From Sepiola atlantica (lineage: Eukaryota > Mollusca > Cephalopoda > Sepiida > Sepiolidae): a stretch of 64,000 nt of DNA. Of the stretch, positions 30,858 to 40,694 are shown piece after piece. The notes below the pieces were generated by a model, which was given only the letters and a program-made list of their open reading frames with translations, was not told the origin of the DNA and did not search any database. The stretch is from positions 47,443,648 through 47,507,647 of the forward strand of contig OY744525.1 of NCBI GenBank assembly GCA_963556195.1, read 5' to 3'. Both the position numbers and the translations under genes were made by a program. How positions within the stretch are numbered: the stretch's first letter is position 1; every line of letters starts with the position of its first letter.

Positions 30858-30858
<1 letters not shown>
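30288..30858 (+). mobile_element. Helitron-like repeat R620
   Basis: About 570 bases, present also at 49976-50570 (opposite strand), 20944-22100 (interrupted) and 34880-34984 (fragment). Its right end has a perfect hairpin ACCCGTC-ctga-GACGGGT, six bases, then CTAG. A hairpin shortly before CTRR is the hallmark of a Helitron 3' terminus. The 5' end is less clear (TCTATCCATA region). No coding sequence, so non-autonomous if correct. Confidence 0.6.

Positions 30859-30859
<1 letters not shown>

Positions 30860-30901
<42 letters not shown>
30860..30901. repeat. TA dinucleotide repeat
   Basis: (TA)n of about 20 units between R620 and a SINE. Confidence 0.95.
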
Positions 30902-30903
<2 letters not shown>

Positions 30904-31125
30904 CATTGGGTAAAACTAATTCGAGCTCCCAGCACTTGAAATGTTTACATTGAGATATCACTTACTTCAGTGTCGTATGATAGCGCAAGGGTAGAGGCGC
31001 CAACTGTCAGCTTGACGGTTGAGTTTCAATCCCGGCTTGAGGCACTAACTGGTCTAGCCGCACTGAAGAGCTGTGATATAGCGAAACAGTCTGTATGCAG
31101 ATGACTATGTAAAGCTCCCTTTGCT
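30902..31125 (+). mobile_element. tRNA-derived SINE (family T1), longer subfamily
   Basis: Leader 'cattgggtaaaactaattcg' and 'cattgagatatcac'. Then a tRNA-like block: A box area ATGATAGCGCAAGGGTAG, B box area GTTTCAATCCC. The family 3' end follows ('ctagccgcactgaagagctg', 'gcgaaacagtctgtatgcag'). Confidence 0.8.
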
Positions 31126-31164
31126 TATGTAGAGCTTATTTGTAAGGATATCGCCAACTGCCAT

Positions 31165-31390
31165 TAGCTCATTGGGTAAAACTAATTCGAGATCCCGGCA
31201 CTTGACAATGTTTACATTGAGATATCACTTACATTCAGTCAGTGTCGTATGATAGCGCAGGGGTAGAGGTGCCAACGATTGAGTTTCAATCTCGGCTTGA
31301 GGCACTAGCTGGTCTAGCCACACTGAAGAGATGTGATACAGCAAAACAGTCTGTATGCAGATGACTATATATATATATATATATATATTA
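31165..31390 (+). mobile_element. tRNA-derived SINE (family T1), tandem neighbour
   Basis: Second copy of the preceding element in the same orientation, about 265 bases downstream. It lacks about a dozen bases in the tRNA-like part and ends in a TA run (31367-31390), as is typical of this family. Confidence 0.8.
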
Positions 31391-31411
31391 TAATAATATT
31401 TTATAAATAAA

Positions 31412-31575
31412 TAGTAATTATTTATTACCTACAGACATCGATGTTTAATGCTTACGCAATCTTCAGTGTCAGAAGCTAATTCCCGACGGTCAGCGGGCGC
31501 GAACTCCGATCACAAATCGCCACTGATTCGCAGTCAAGAGCGTTACCCGTTGCCGACCACAAATCAGCTTGGAAG
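31412..31575 (-). mobile_element. tRNA-like SINE, single copy (family T3)
   Basis: The minus strand starts 'gtggtcggcaacgggtaacg', with an A box-like segment, and has GAGTTCGCGCCC as B box. It then has 'gacactgaagattgcgtaag' and ends 'gtaggtaataaataatta'. Only one copy here, but both promoter boxes sit at normal spacing. Confidence 0.6.
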
Positions 31576-31870
31576 TTAGAAGGAATTTAACTTTGAAAAT
31601 GCCAAGTCGGCGGGTATTTACAGCAAGCAGTGAAGAGTGATCAACAACAACAAACCGTATATATATATTTCTTTTTTTTCTCTAAATTATGTTTCCTTAC
31701 TCATTGGAAATGTTATCTTCGATGTGAAATTGGTTATCTTAATAAGTTGTTAATTTGTTGCCTAATTGTTGACTAAATGTATTTTCGTATGGATTGACTT
31801 TGTCATTCTTTTTTTAATCTTGCCTTTCCCTCTTATATCGAAGCATTATATGAAATGAATAAAGCTTTGC
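31576..31870. other. No recognisable feature
   Basis: AT-rich spacer; nothing identified. Confidence 0.35.
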
Positions 31871-31879
31871 TAGTCCCTA

Positions 31880-32078
31880 TTTACTTGCCGCCCTCCCCAT
31901 GAGGGCAGAATTAGACCCAATGTCAGTTTTTAATGTGGGGAAAGTCCAGGTAAACAAAAAGATGCACACAGAATGGGAGGAAAACTTAAAATTAACTCAG
32001 TCTAGAAGGATTTCTCCTTCACAGACTGAGAACAGAAAAGATGAAGTGTGGTATCAGAACAGATACTACACTTTGAAT
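31880..32078 (-). mobile_element. U2-SINE with body deletion
   Basis: The minus-strand head 'caaagtgtagtatctgttct' (32076-32057) is U2-like; the tail 'ctgccctcatggggagggcg' lies at 31880-31910. The central body is mostly lost or replaced, leaving about 200 bases. Confidence 0.7.
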
Positions 32079-32420
32079 TATTTCTTTGGTGAAAATATCT
32101 TTAAAAATTACATTTAAAACAATTTAGGTACAAGGCCATCAAAAGTGTGGGGATTTGGGTGTCATTGGCAATCCTTGGTCTAAAGTAATAAAAATGCCTA
32201 TCCTACTCTTGACTAGAATCATCTCAGTCAACACGATACCACATTTACACTAGGGGCCAAATTGTTTGGAAATTTTATTTTCATAAATATATTTATATGC
32301 AAAAATTTCATTAGAATAAAAGGGGGAGGGGGAAAGAACAAAAAAACAAAAAAATGGTTAGTAAGACCCTCCCAACCCTTTCTAAATAATAGACCGCTCA
32401 CTGTTTTCCGGTTTGTTTAG
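32079..32420. other. No recognisable feature
   Basis: AT-rich; 'ccctcccaaccctttctaaa' (32370-32389) may belong to the following SINE copy. Confidence 0.35.
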
Positions 32421-32424
32421 AACC

Positions 32425-32464
32425 GAACACAAGCAGATACTAAACTTTGATCCTAACTAAAGTG
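32425..32464 (-). mobile_element. U2-SINE head interrupted by a hAT element
   Basis: The minus strand reads CACTTTAGTTAGGATCAAAG then TTTAGTATCTG, a U2 5'-end match. The sequence stops at the hAT element and resumes as 'ctaaagtgctagtcatcttt' at 34800, comparable to 'ccaaagtgccagcttt' at 6751-6766. Confidence 0.65.
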
Positions 32465-32918
32465 CAGGGCTTTACGCGCTCCACTACTTTTGGAGCTGCT
32501 CCCGCTCCTGCTCCAACGCCCAAAATTGGAGCTGGTTCATCTCACGCTCCCCATTTTCAAAAAGGAGCCGCTCCTACTCCACCTCCTATAAAAAAGGAGC
32601 GGCTCTTTTTCAGAGCTTCATAATGGAAATATACCTTCTTTCATAAATGTACTATTCTGCCAATGAGTGGTCGAAGGATAGGGGTGGGCGTCAAAGGATC
32701 TCGTCAACATGGGTGGGGATGTCACTTTAAGTGTAAGACCGTAAGATAATATTTGACAAAATCTCGCTAATATTTTGAGAGTTATAGAACATGTCGAACG
32801 AAGTATAGGATTATACGTAAATTTTCGTTTCCTGAGGTATAAATTGAAATAGAAAAATCCCTGAAGTATTTTAAAACAATTTTAATTTTCATTACATTAA
32901 CAACCTATCTTTTCAGTA

Positions 32919-33396
32919 AAGGAAAATTTGACCCGATATTTTTTCTATTTATTTTGGAAGGGAATTGAGATTTGTTTTAAGTAAATAAAGTTTTACTTTT
33001 AAACATTATTAGTGATTATTTTCTTTTTAAAGAAAACATTTCTCTGGGAGAGGAGAGACAGCCAGAGCAACATTAATCGTCGTGTGGTTGTTTAATATTT
33101 GTTTGTTTTACGAACGTAACTATATTGTATAATGTATATTATTATTTACCACAGAGAAACGTGCAAGTACTTTCAAACAAATCAATTTATCCATTTTTTT
33201 TTCAATAGTACAATTTGGGGCGAATAAAAACCCAATGAAGTTTATTTTTTAAAGATTGAATAAAAAAAATATTTTTCATAAGTTGGCCAAAAAATATCAA
33301 TAAATTGTCAATAATCAATTCAGAGATCCATTTAATGTCTTAAAACTTCATACAAAATATCTTGGGAGTTGAAAAAATATCGGGTCAAATTTTCCT
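32919..33396. mobile_element. Inverted-repeat element nested in the hAT
   Basis: Arms of about 26 bases: 'ggaaaatttgacccgatatt' at 32921-32940 is mirrored by 'aatatcgggtcaaattttcc' at 33376-33395. The interior is AT-rich and non-coding. Small DNA element or a remnant of one. Confidence 0.6.
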
Positions 33397-33682
33397 TCCC
33401 CAAAAAATTTACTGGAGCAAGTTTGCCTAGGTCGGGCAAAAACATTTATAAAAATTAAAAATTTGAATAAAAAAGGTGAAAACGTCTATATTTGAAATCT
33501 CTAACAAAAAAAAAACTGTTTACAATTTTAATATTTGATAATAGATATTTTAAGATAAAGAAAGATATCTAATCTGCTTTCGGTTCTAAAAGGACGACAA
33601 ATTAGTCAGAAAGTCAAATTTTAATTTAAAAAAACAAATAATTAAAGATATTTTCTTTAATTTAATTAAGTTTAAACATCGG

Positions 33683-34224
33683 TTTAATTGTAGAATAGGG
33701 ACCGTTGTTTTCTTTCGCTCATTTCGCTTGGTATTCACCCAAATTTTGGATGAAACTGATTGTTTGTCTTAATTGTATTTTTGGTCCTGAAATAAAATTC
33801 TCATTTACTTTTTAAAGTGTTGAGAATCGCTGGCGGCCATGTTGGTTTTTAGTGTTTTTTTTTCTTGGACTAAATATATTTTTTCCTTGGACTAAAGATA
33901 TTTTTTCTGCTTTAACATTTTATTACACAAAAAAAACAAAAAACTTTTAAACTTCTATTTACAAAAGCAAGTTTTAACGGAATTTAACGAATTTAAAAGC
34001 AAACGCGAAAAGGTTAAAACATACTAGTCGTGAATTTAAGAATAACAAAATATCGCCGAAATATCGCATAAAAGTTCAATTTGATATATGCTAAAAAATA
34101 AATTAGAATTTTTTGTCAGGACAAAATGTATCATTTCACCCCAAAAATCGATTTTATCGAACATTTGGGTGAATACCGAGCGAAATGGGCGAGAAAATCC
34201 AACGGCCCCTATAGTATAATTGAA
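33683..34224. mobile_element. 542-bp MITE nested in the hAT
   Basis: Arms of about 65 bases: 'tttaattgtagaataggg' (33683) with 'cctatagtataattgaa' (34208), and 'catttcgcttggtattcacc' with 'ggtgaataccgagcgaaatg'. The interior is non-coding. The frame 34126-34446 begins inside its right arm, so it is not a gene. Confidence 0.75.
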
Positions 34225-34879
34225 CCTAAAATTCTTTATTTAAAAACACGAAATAAAAGAAAAATTGGCTTATTTATTCAATCAGCAATAAACATCCTTG
34301 TTATAAATACAAAAAAAGTTCAACTCTATAAGAAAATAACTTCAAAGACATCTATAGACTCACTGGCGCATTTAAAAACATTTGTAGCCAAATTAGCTCC
34401 TGCCTTAAGAAAACTGTCCCATCAAAAATGTAACATGTCAATGTAAAAATGTTCTGTTTTCAAGTGTAACTCTCTCGTTCTTTCTCCCTCTCTCTCCCTT
34501 CCTCTCCCTCTTCCTCTCCCTCTCTCTCTCATATACATTTACCAGAGATATAATTTTAAAAACTCTGAGACTTTCTTTTCTTTTCCTTTTTATTGCTGAA
34601 TAAAAAACTAATGTTTAAACAAAAAAAATCAAATAATTTTGGAACGCGGAGCGATAAAATCACCGCTCTTTAGTCCCAAATGGAGTTGCTCCCGCTCCAC
34701 TCCCGCTGAATATAAAATGAGCCCTCCTCTCCTTCGCTCCATCAAAAAGGAACGTGCTCCAGGATCACGTTCTTTTTTGGAGGGCTCCGTAAAGCCCTGC
34801 TAAAGTGCTAGTCATCTTTATGCCATACTGTTTGATATTTCTATCTCCCTCTATCTCAATCTCTCTCATATATATTTTT

Positions 34880-34984
34880 ATGTAATTAGGATAAGGATTC
34901 TAGACATAAAGTTAAGTAGCATTATATATTGATTTTAATCTTCGTAAGGGAGCATAAAAGTGGTGCAAACCTGTTCTGTTCGGG
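34880..34984 (+). mobile_element. R620 fragment
   Basis: Matches 30720-30820 ('aaggattctagacataaagt', 'taagggagcataaaagtggt'), then breaks off into a TA tract before the 3' hairpin. Confidence 0.7.
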
Positions 34985-35019
<35 letters not shown>

Positions 35020-35072
35020 TATATATATATATATTGATATATATATATAAATATATATATATGTGTGTGTGC
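34985..35072. repeat. TA-rich microsatellite
   Basis: Interrupted (TA)n ending in TG repeats. Confidence 0.9.
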
Positions 35073-35082
35073 GGGTGTGTGA

Positions 35083-35280
35083 TTACAGAAGATTAAGACA
35101 ACATCGGTACCGTCGGTTTCAAATCCAAACGAAGGGAACCTATAGTTGGCCTCCTAGGATTTGAAACCGACAGTATCGATGTTGTATTACTCTTCTGTAA
35201 TCAAATATATAAATAAATATTACGCTCTTATTTTTTATTTTTTCTTAATAATCGAACACTCTGCTAGGGTTCTCTCCCTA
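35083..35280. mobile_element. Palindromic interspersed repeat
   Basis: Arms 35083-35126 and 35158-35206 are inverted: 'acatcggtaccgtcggtttc' against 'gaaaccgacagtatcgatgt', 'cagaagatta' against 'tactcttctg'. The tail 'aaatattacgctcttatttt' is shared with 12708-12870. Confidence 0.75.
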
Positions 35281-35283
35281 TGA

Positions 35284-35284
<1 letters not shown>

Positions 35285-35360
<76 letters not shown>
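35285..35360. repeat. TA then TG microsatellite
   Basis: (TA)n to 35331, then (TG)n to 35360. Confidence 0.95.
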
Positions 35361-35361
<1 letters not shown>

Positions 35362-35744
35362 TTTTTCTATTAAAAGTTGAAATAGGATTACTGCTAAAAA
35401 TAAGATATGCCCAAAAAGGCATGAAAATAAATACCAAAAAAATGGGTTTTGTATTTTAATAAGAAATAAAATAAAATATATTTGCAACTGAATTTCTGAA
35501 GATCAAAAAGAAATGTGTGTATGCGTCGCTACCTCGCTATGTTTGTGGCATGTGAAATAAAAAAAAATAAATGAAAATTTATTTTTAAAAAATAAATTTT
35601 AATATTCCTTGCCAATGTTCTTTACTTACAGGCAAATATCTTATTCTTGTAAACTGAAAGTCATGTTTACAGGAAGAATCTTCAATCAATATTCAAACTA
35701 ATGACAACATGTCAGACAGTCGACTCATTCACCTATCATTACTT

Positions 35745-35748
<4 letters not shown>
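35361..35748. other. No recognisable feature
   Basis: AT-rich; nothing identified. Confidence 0.4.

Positions 35749-35803
<55 letters not shown>
35749..35803. repeat. TA dinucleotide repeat
   Basis: (TA)n of about 27 units. Confidence 0.95.
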
Positions 35804-35806
<3 letters not shown>

Positions 35807-36189
35807 TATTTTTATTTACACAGACATGTACAAAATCTGCGACACTGACATGTCGATGTTATCGATCAACAGCTGTTATAAACTGAGATCTCACCAGGCA
35901 GAGGAAAAATCCGATCTCAACCTTAGATCATATTTGGAAAGAATGAAATGGAGAGAAAAAAAAAGAAATTTAAAATTAAAATTTGGAAAGTCACATGGTT
36001 AAAATTGGGACCGTTAAAAATTGAAATCAAAAATAATATAAAAGCTCTATTTGATATTGAGCACTTTTTATAAGCCCGGTTAAAATTATTTGGATTACTA
36101 CCCTGTGGATGTTTACCTTGCCCGGATTCTTCTTCTTTTAAACTCCAGAGCATATATAAATAAACAATCGAAAATTAGATTTCAGTGAC
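35804..36189. other. No recognisable feature
   Basis: AT-rich; open frames on both strands overlap and have no motif. Confidence 0.4.
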
Positions 36190-36194
36190 CTCGA

Positions 36195-36632
<438 letters not shown>

Positions 36633-36924
36633 TTATACAGAGACCGACCGTTTCACAAGTTCCTGTCCAGGTAATTTGTTCAACACTGTAAGACGACTTA
36701 CTATGTGTTCACTTGAAAAGACATAATAGGTTTTATTACTCATCTTTCTACATAGCTGTTTAAATTGGCTGCATTGGCTAGGATGTTCAGATTTGAGTTA
36801 AAAGATAACTCGTGTGTTGGGTTTGAACTGTGTGACCGGCTGAACAGCTATCTCCACACTGATGATTCCGCAAAGATGAAACGTATACATATATGGATAA
36901 TAATTAAACATATTTGTTATTAAA

Positions 36925-36930
<6 letters not shown>

Positions 36931-37006
<76 letters not shown>
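36931..37006. repeat. TA dinucleotide repeat
   Basis: (TA)n of about 37 units, among the longest in the window. Confidence 0.95.
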
Positions 37007-37008
<2 letters not shown>

Positions 37009-37106
37009 CTGTATGTGCTCTCTGTTTATCTCGGCATTGTTTCCAGTCGTCTTTTACTACTACTTGCCATTGGAATCAAGCAATGCCGACTGTTGAGCGG
37101 TTGTTG

Positions 37107-37350
37107 ACATAAACGGCGGCACCGGGGGGGGGGGGAGGGGGGCTACAGCCCCCCACTTTTTGACTTGGCCCCCCCCCACTTTACGGTCATAAATAATGAA
37201 GTTATATATGCATGTGTTTAACCGGCCCCCCCACTTTTTAGGAGAGCCCCCCCCCCCACTTTTATAACTGTGTCGCCGGTCCTGGTTGGAGATTGCGCAC
37301 CCCTTGCAATTACAAATTCACGCGCGGGCAGCCCAAGGGGGGGGGGGCAC
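37107..37350. repeat. Homopolymer G/C-rich block
   Basis: A G13 run, then three 'cccccccactttt'-type modules (37155, 37225 and 37247) and a G11 run at 37338. The modules suggest duplication of a short C-run unit. Function unknown; runs this long are also prone to sequencing error. Confidence 0.7.
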
Positions 37351-37380
37351 TCATACGTCGAAATCGACGGGAGAGTCAAT

Positions 37381-37976
37381 CATATATATATATATATGTT
37401 ATTTATTTCTATATTTTTTTATTTACGGTACTCATACTTGAAAGTATTCAATTATTTTTATGGAAGAGTATTATCTCAATGTTAAATGGAAACCATTATT
37501 TCCTCCACTAGACTTCTCTACCTATAGTTTTGGCGTCCCTACAACTTTTAAGTGTGGCTCGACCTAGCCAGATTCGAAACCGTGACCCCAATGACTGACG
37601 TCCGCGTATTTACCAACTGCGCCAAGAACTTCCTAGCAGTAGTGGAAGAAAATGTATCGCATTATAAATGATGTTATTTATTTATTTATATATTTTTTTA
37701 TTTACGATACTCATAATTGAAAGTATTCAATTATTTTTACGGAAGAGCATTGCCTTAATGCTAAGTGGACATCAATTGTATACTTTAAATTATGAGTATC
37801 GTAAATAAAAAAAAATATGATTAAATAAATAACATGATTTATAATGTGATACATTTTTCATCCACTACCACTAAGAGGTTCTTGGCGCAGTTTGTAGACG
37901 TCAGTCATTGAGGTCGAATCTTGCTAGGTTGAGCAACACTGAAGAGTCGTAGAGACTAAAATAGACGTTTTATGAA

Positions 37977-37990
<14 letters not shown>
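37381..37990. mobile_element. Composite inverted/direct repeat with tRNA-like segments
   Basis: 'ttacg(g/a)tactcata.ttgaaag' + 'tattcaattatttttatgga' occurs at 37422-37468 and again at 37693-37748, and is inverted at 37787-37812. Between them lies a minus-strand tRNA-like segment (37555-37635; TTGGCGCAGTTGGTAAATAC and GGTTTCGAATCTGG), mirrored on the plus strand at 37871-37930. Read as two opposed copies of a SINE-type element. Confidence 0.65.

Positions 37991-38014
<24 letters not shown>
37981..38014. repeat. TA dinucleotide repeat
   Basis: (TA)n of about 17 units following the SINE-like segment. Confidence 0.95.
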
Positions 38015-38015
<1 letters not shown>

Positions 38016-38199
38016 CACATCACTCAATAAATATCGGGCCTAACATATAGATGGCATCACTAATAAAAAGTCAATATAATTTATATAAAGTATAACTTTC
38101 ATATTCCAATCGGATTATTAGTTTACAAATTACAGTTATATTAGTGAAGCTACTGTTGCAAATTTTTAAAACAATGGAAGAATCTGAATTTCGTGTGTT

Positions 38200-38423
38200 C
38201 TTCTTTCGTGTGAATTGGATGATTCTGGTGTTGGCATTAGTGTCCCCGATGTTTTTCTAGTTAGAAATCTTTCTGGAAAGACATCGGGTACTTACGGGAA
38301 GGACCACGAGAAGGTTGCCAACATCCCTAAGTGAAATTGGTACTGTGGAACCGACTGGATTCGAACTTGGAACACCCAGGTCTTCAGTTCGTGTCGTTAT
38401 CCACTTAATCACCGTCACCTCCC
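38200..38423 (-). mobile_element. tRNA-derived SINE (family T2) inside mariner ORF
   Basis: Minus strand: 'ggaggtgacggtgattaagt' (A box), 'aagttcgaatccagtcggtt' (B box), 'tggcaaccttctcgtggtcc', then a 3' part with 'acatcggggacac'. Flanked by ATTTCGTGTGTT at both 38188-38199 and 38424-38435, a 12-bp target-site duplication that fixes the element's limits at 224 bp. The second flank resumes the mariner codons exactly. Confidence 0.92.
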
Positions 38424-38681
38424 ATTTCGTGTGTTGATAAAGCATTGCTTTCTGATGGAAAAATAATACTGTTTAAGCAAAGCGGTGTCTTGATACGTGT
38501 TATTCGAACTCTGCTCCATTGGAAACAATGGTTGAGAAGTGGTATGCTGACTTTACACGCGGTCGTACAGACACAAATGATGCTGAATGCTTAGGTTGCC
38601 CAAATCCAGCTGCTGTCCCGGAAAAACATTAAAAAAACTCCACAAAATCGTTTTGGCCAATCATAACTTTGAGTTGCGTGA

Positions 38682-38707
38682 GGTTAGGGTCAGGGTTAGG
38701 GTTAGGA
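38682..38707 (+). repeat. Interstitial telomere-like repeat in mariner
   Basis: GGTTAGGGTCAGGGTTAGGG then TTAGG, about four TTAGGG-type units (one variant), placed between transposase codons for LRE and ISEG. Confidence 0.9.
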
Positions 38708-39440
38708 TAGCATAGAGATTGAACATATCAGAAGGCAGTCTATTCACAATTTTGCGTGAAAATTTGTCAATTGTGTTCAAAGTGGGTACCGCATTTGCTC
38801 ACAGTCGATCAAAAACAATAATGCATCAACGATTTCATAGCGATGGTTGTAACTGTTTCAACACAACAAAAAGGAGTTTTTGCATGAAACACGGATCCAC
38901 CACTCCACTCAAGAGTCAAATCGATAGTCAGCTGAGTGGGCAGCAGCAGGTGAAAGCCGTCCGAAGCAAACAAAGACATAAACATCACCAGGAAAAGTTT
39001 TGGCCTCCGTATTTTGGGATGCGCAAGATATTTTGTTTATCGATTTCATTGAGAAAGAAAGCACCATCAATGGCGGATATAATATAGCATTATTTGTGTG
39101 TGTTAAAGGAATAATAAATCGTCAAAGAACGGCCACAAATGAAGAAAAAAAGTGCTGTTTCACAAAGACAAAGCATCGTGACATAAGTTGATTCCAACGA
39201 TGGCAAAACTACATTAATTGCACTTCGAATTGCTTCAAAAAAATCACCCTATTCTCCAGATCTAACCCTCAGCAACTACTGCTTGTTTGTACACCTAAAA
39301 AAACATGCTCCAGGGAAAGTAGTAACACGAAATTACATAATCATCGATGCAATAATTTATTTCAACCTTGTGGTATTTTCAAGCATCCAATTTAGATGAT
39401 TACATTTTTGAAACTGAAAAAAAGGTGAAAATCACACTCG

Positions 39441-39660
39441 ACAATTCAAATATAATTAGAGAGAGAGGGAGTGACAACCTATCCAATACATATTTAGAGA
39501 GAGGGGGAAATTTGAAGCATATTTAATCTATAATTATGTAGTGAGAGGGGAATTACATAATTTATGACAGAGAGGGAAGGGGAGGCCATTTATATAAATA
39601 TAGGCATTGAGGGGGGGGTCATTGTTTTTCAAGAAATTCGGTCGTGTTAAAAATCACCAG
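39441..39660. repeat. Scattered GAGAGG purine blocks
   Basis: Three 'agagagggg'-type blocks within AT-rich sequence, at spacing of about 50-70 bases, possibly a decayed minisatellite. Confidence 0.4.
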
Positions 39661-39796
39661 TTATCACCCTCCCCCTGCTATTTAGCAAATGACACTTAGA
39701 GTCTGGCGATTAAAGTATATTGGGGGTGTGAAGAACCTAAGAAAAGATGTGAAAATAGACACAGACATCCAAGGTCAGAGACCACATCACGCACAT

Positions 39797-39842
39797 ACAC
39801 ATACACACGTATGTATGTACATATGGTGTGTACGTGTATATT

Positions 39843-39899
<57 letters not shown>

Positions 39900-39989
39900 T
39901 ATAACATAGAAACATATACCTATGTTTATACAGAAATACAAAAGTGTATATATATATATATATATATGTGTGTATACAGACAGACAAAA

Positions 39990-40037
<48 letters not shown>
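39797..40037. repeat. CA and TA microsatellites
   Basis: CACATACA, then (TA)n 39849-39896, (TA)n 39947-39966 with a TG run, and (TA)n 39991-40036. Confidence 0.95.
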
Positions 40038-40038
<1 letters not shown>

Positions 40039-40690
40039 TATAAAAAAATACAAATAATTAGTAAGTGAAGAGAGATGCCATATGTATTTTGTATTCAGGT
40101 CTTATCGATCACTTGAAGCAAATATTAAGAATGGCAAAGTAAGCAAGAATCGATTCTCAGTTCTAAAACTTTGAAACCAACAAAAAACACTTTTTCAAAA
40201 AGAACCATTCTTTCTTCACGTACGTCATTAATCTGAAATCCAAAGAATCTACAGAGTTGCCAAACCCTTTGAACGGTAATCACTTAAGTCCAACCCACAA
40301 TCAAAAATGTGGAAAATCATTCGTTGCGCCGCCGTGGAGATTGTCATCTATTCATTACTTTTATGGCTGTATCATTTTAGCAAGCCTCTCGAAAATCCAT
40401 AAGATTTCCACGTATTTCAAAATCCGCAAAAACAGAGAAACAAATTCGTTGCTGTTATTTGCTGAAGGATTGGCATCTTTCTGTATGCGACCGGGGAATT
40501 GCTAATAAAAGTGATTGAGAGCATTCACGCCTAAGGTATAGATCATCTCGGTACGTTGAATTTCTGTCTAATTAAACTGTGTTTAGTAAAGCGATTCCGC
40601 GGCAGGGAACGGGAGTGAGTGCACCCCCATACAATTGCGAGTTCTTAGTTTTATTCCCATACGGTTTTAAATTCTGTGACGGACGTGATT
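40038..40690. other. No recognisable feature
   Basis: The plus-strand frame 40257-40505 (82 codons) lacks any recognised motif. Base composition is less AT-rich than the neighbours, but nothing supports a gene. Confidence 0.4.
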
Positions 40691-40694
40691 TTTT

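Larger units (their letters stand above)
32465..34799. mobile_element. hAT-superfamily DNA transposon, non-autonomous or decayed
   Basis: The ends are inverted repeats CAGGGCTTTACG (32465) and CGTAAAGCCCTG (ending 34799), flanked by the identical 8-bp duplication CTAAAGTG (32457-32464 and 34800-34807). An 8-bp duplication and CAGGG termini define hAT. The subterminal regions are rich in GGAGC/GCTCC motifs, likely transposase-binding sites. No hAT transposase domain can be read in any frame over the 2.3 kb. Two other inverted-repeat elements have inserted into it. The open frame 34126-34446 lacks a recognisable domain. Confidence 0.9.
38174..39440 (+). pseudogene. Broken mariner transposase
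   Basis: The start MEESEFRV (38174) is followed, after a SINE, by KHCFLMEK (38437), then EKWYADFTRGRTDTNDAE, ISEGSLF, an SVFWDAQDILFIDF segment (39003-39050) and KSPYSPDLTLSNYCLF-like sequence near 39240-39290. Together these run in the order of a mariner transposase (helix-turn-helix, then DDE region). It has stops, frameshifts, a SINE at 38200-38423 and telomere-like repeats at 38682-38707. Terminal inverted repeats were not identified with confidence. Inactive. Confidence 0.85.

Noticed and set aside
34126..34446. 106-codon frame inside the hAT element as possible transposase
   Set aside because: It starts inside the arm of a nested MITE and shows no hAT dimerisation or catalytic motif.
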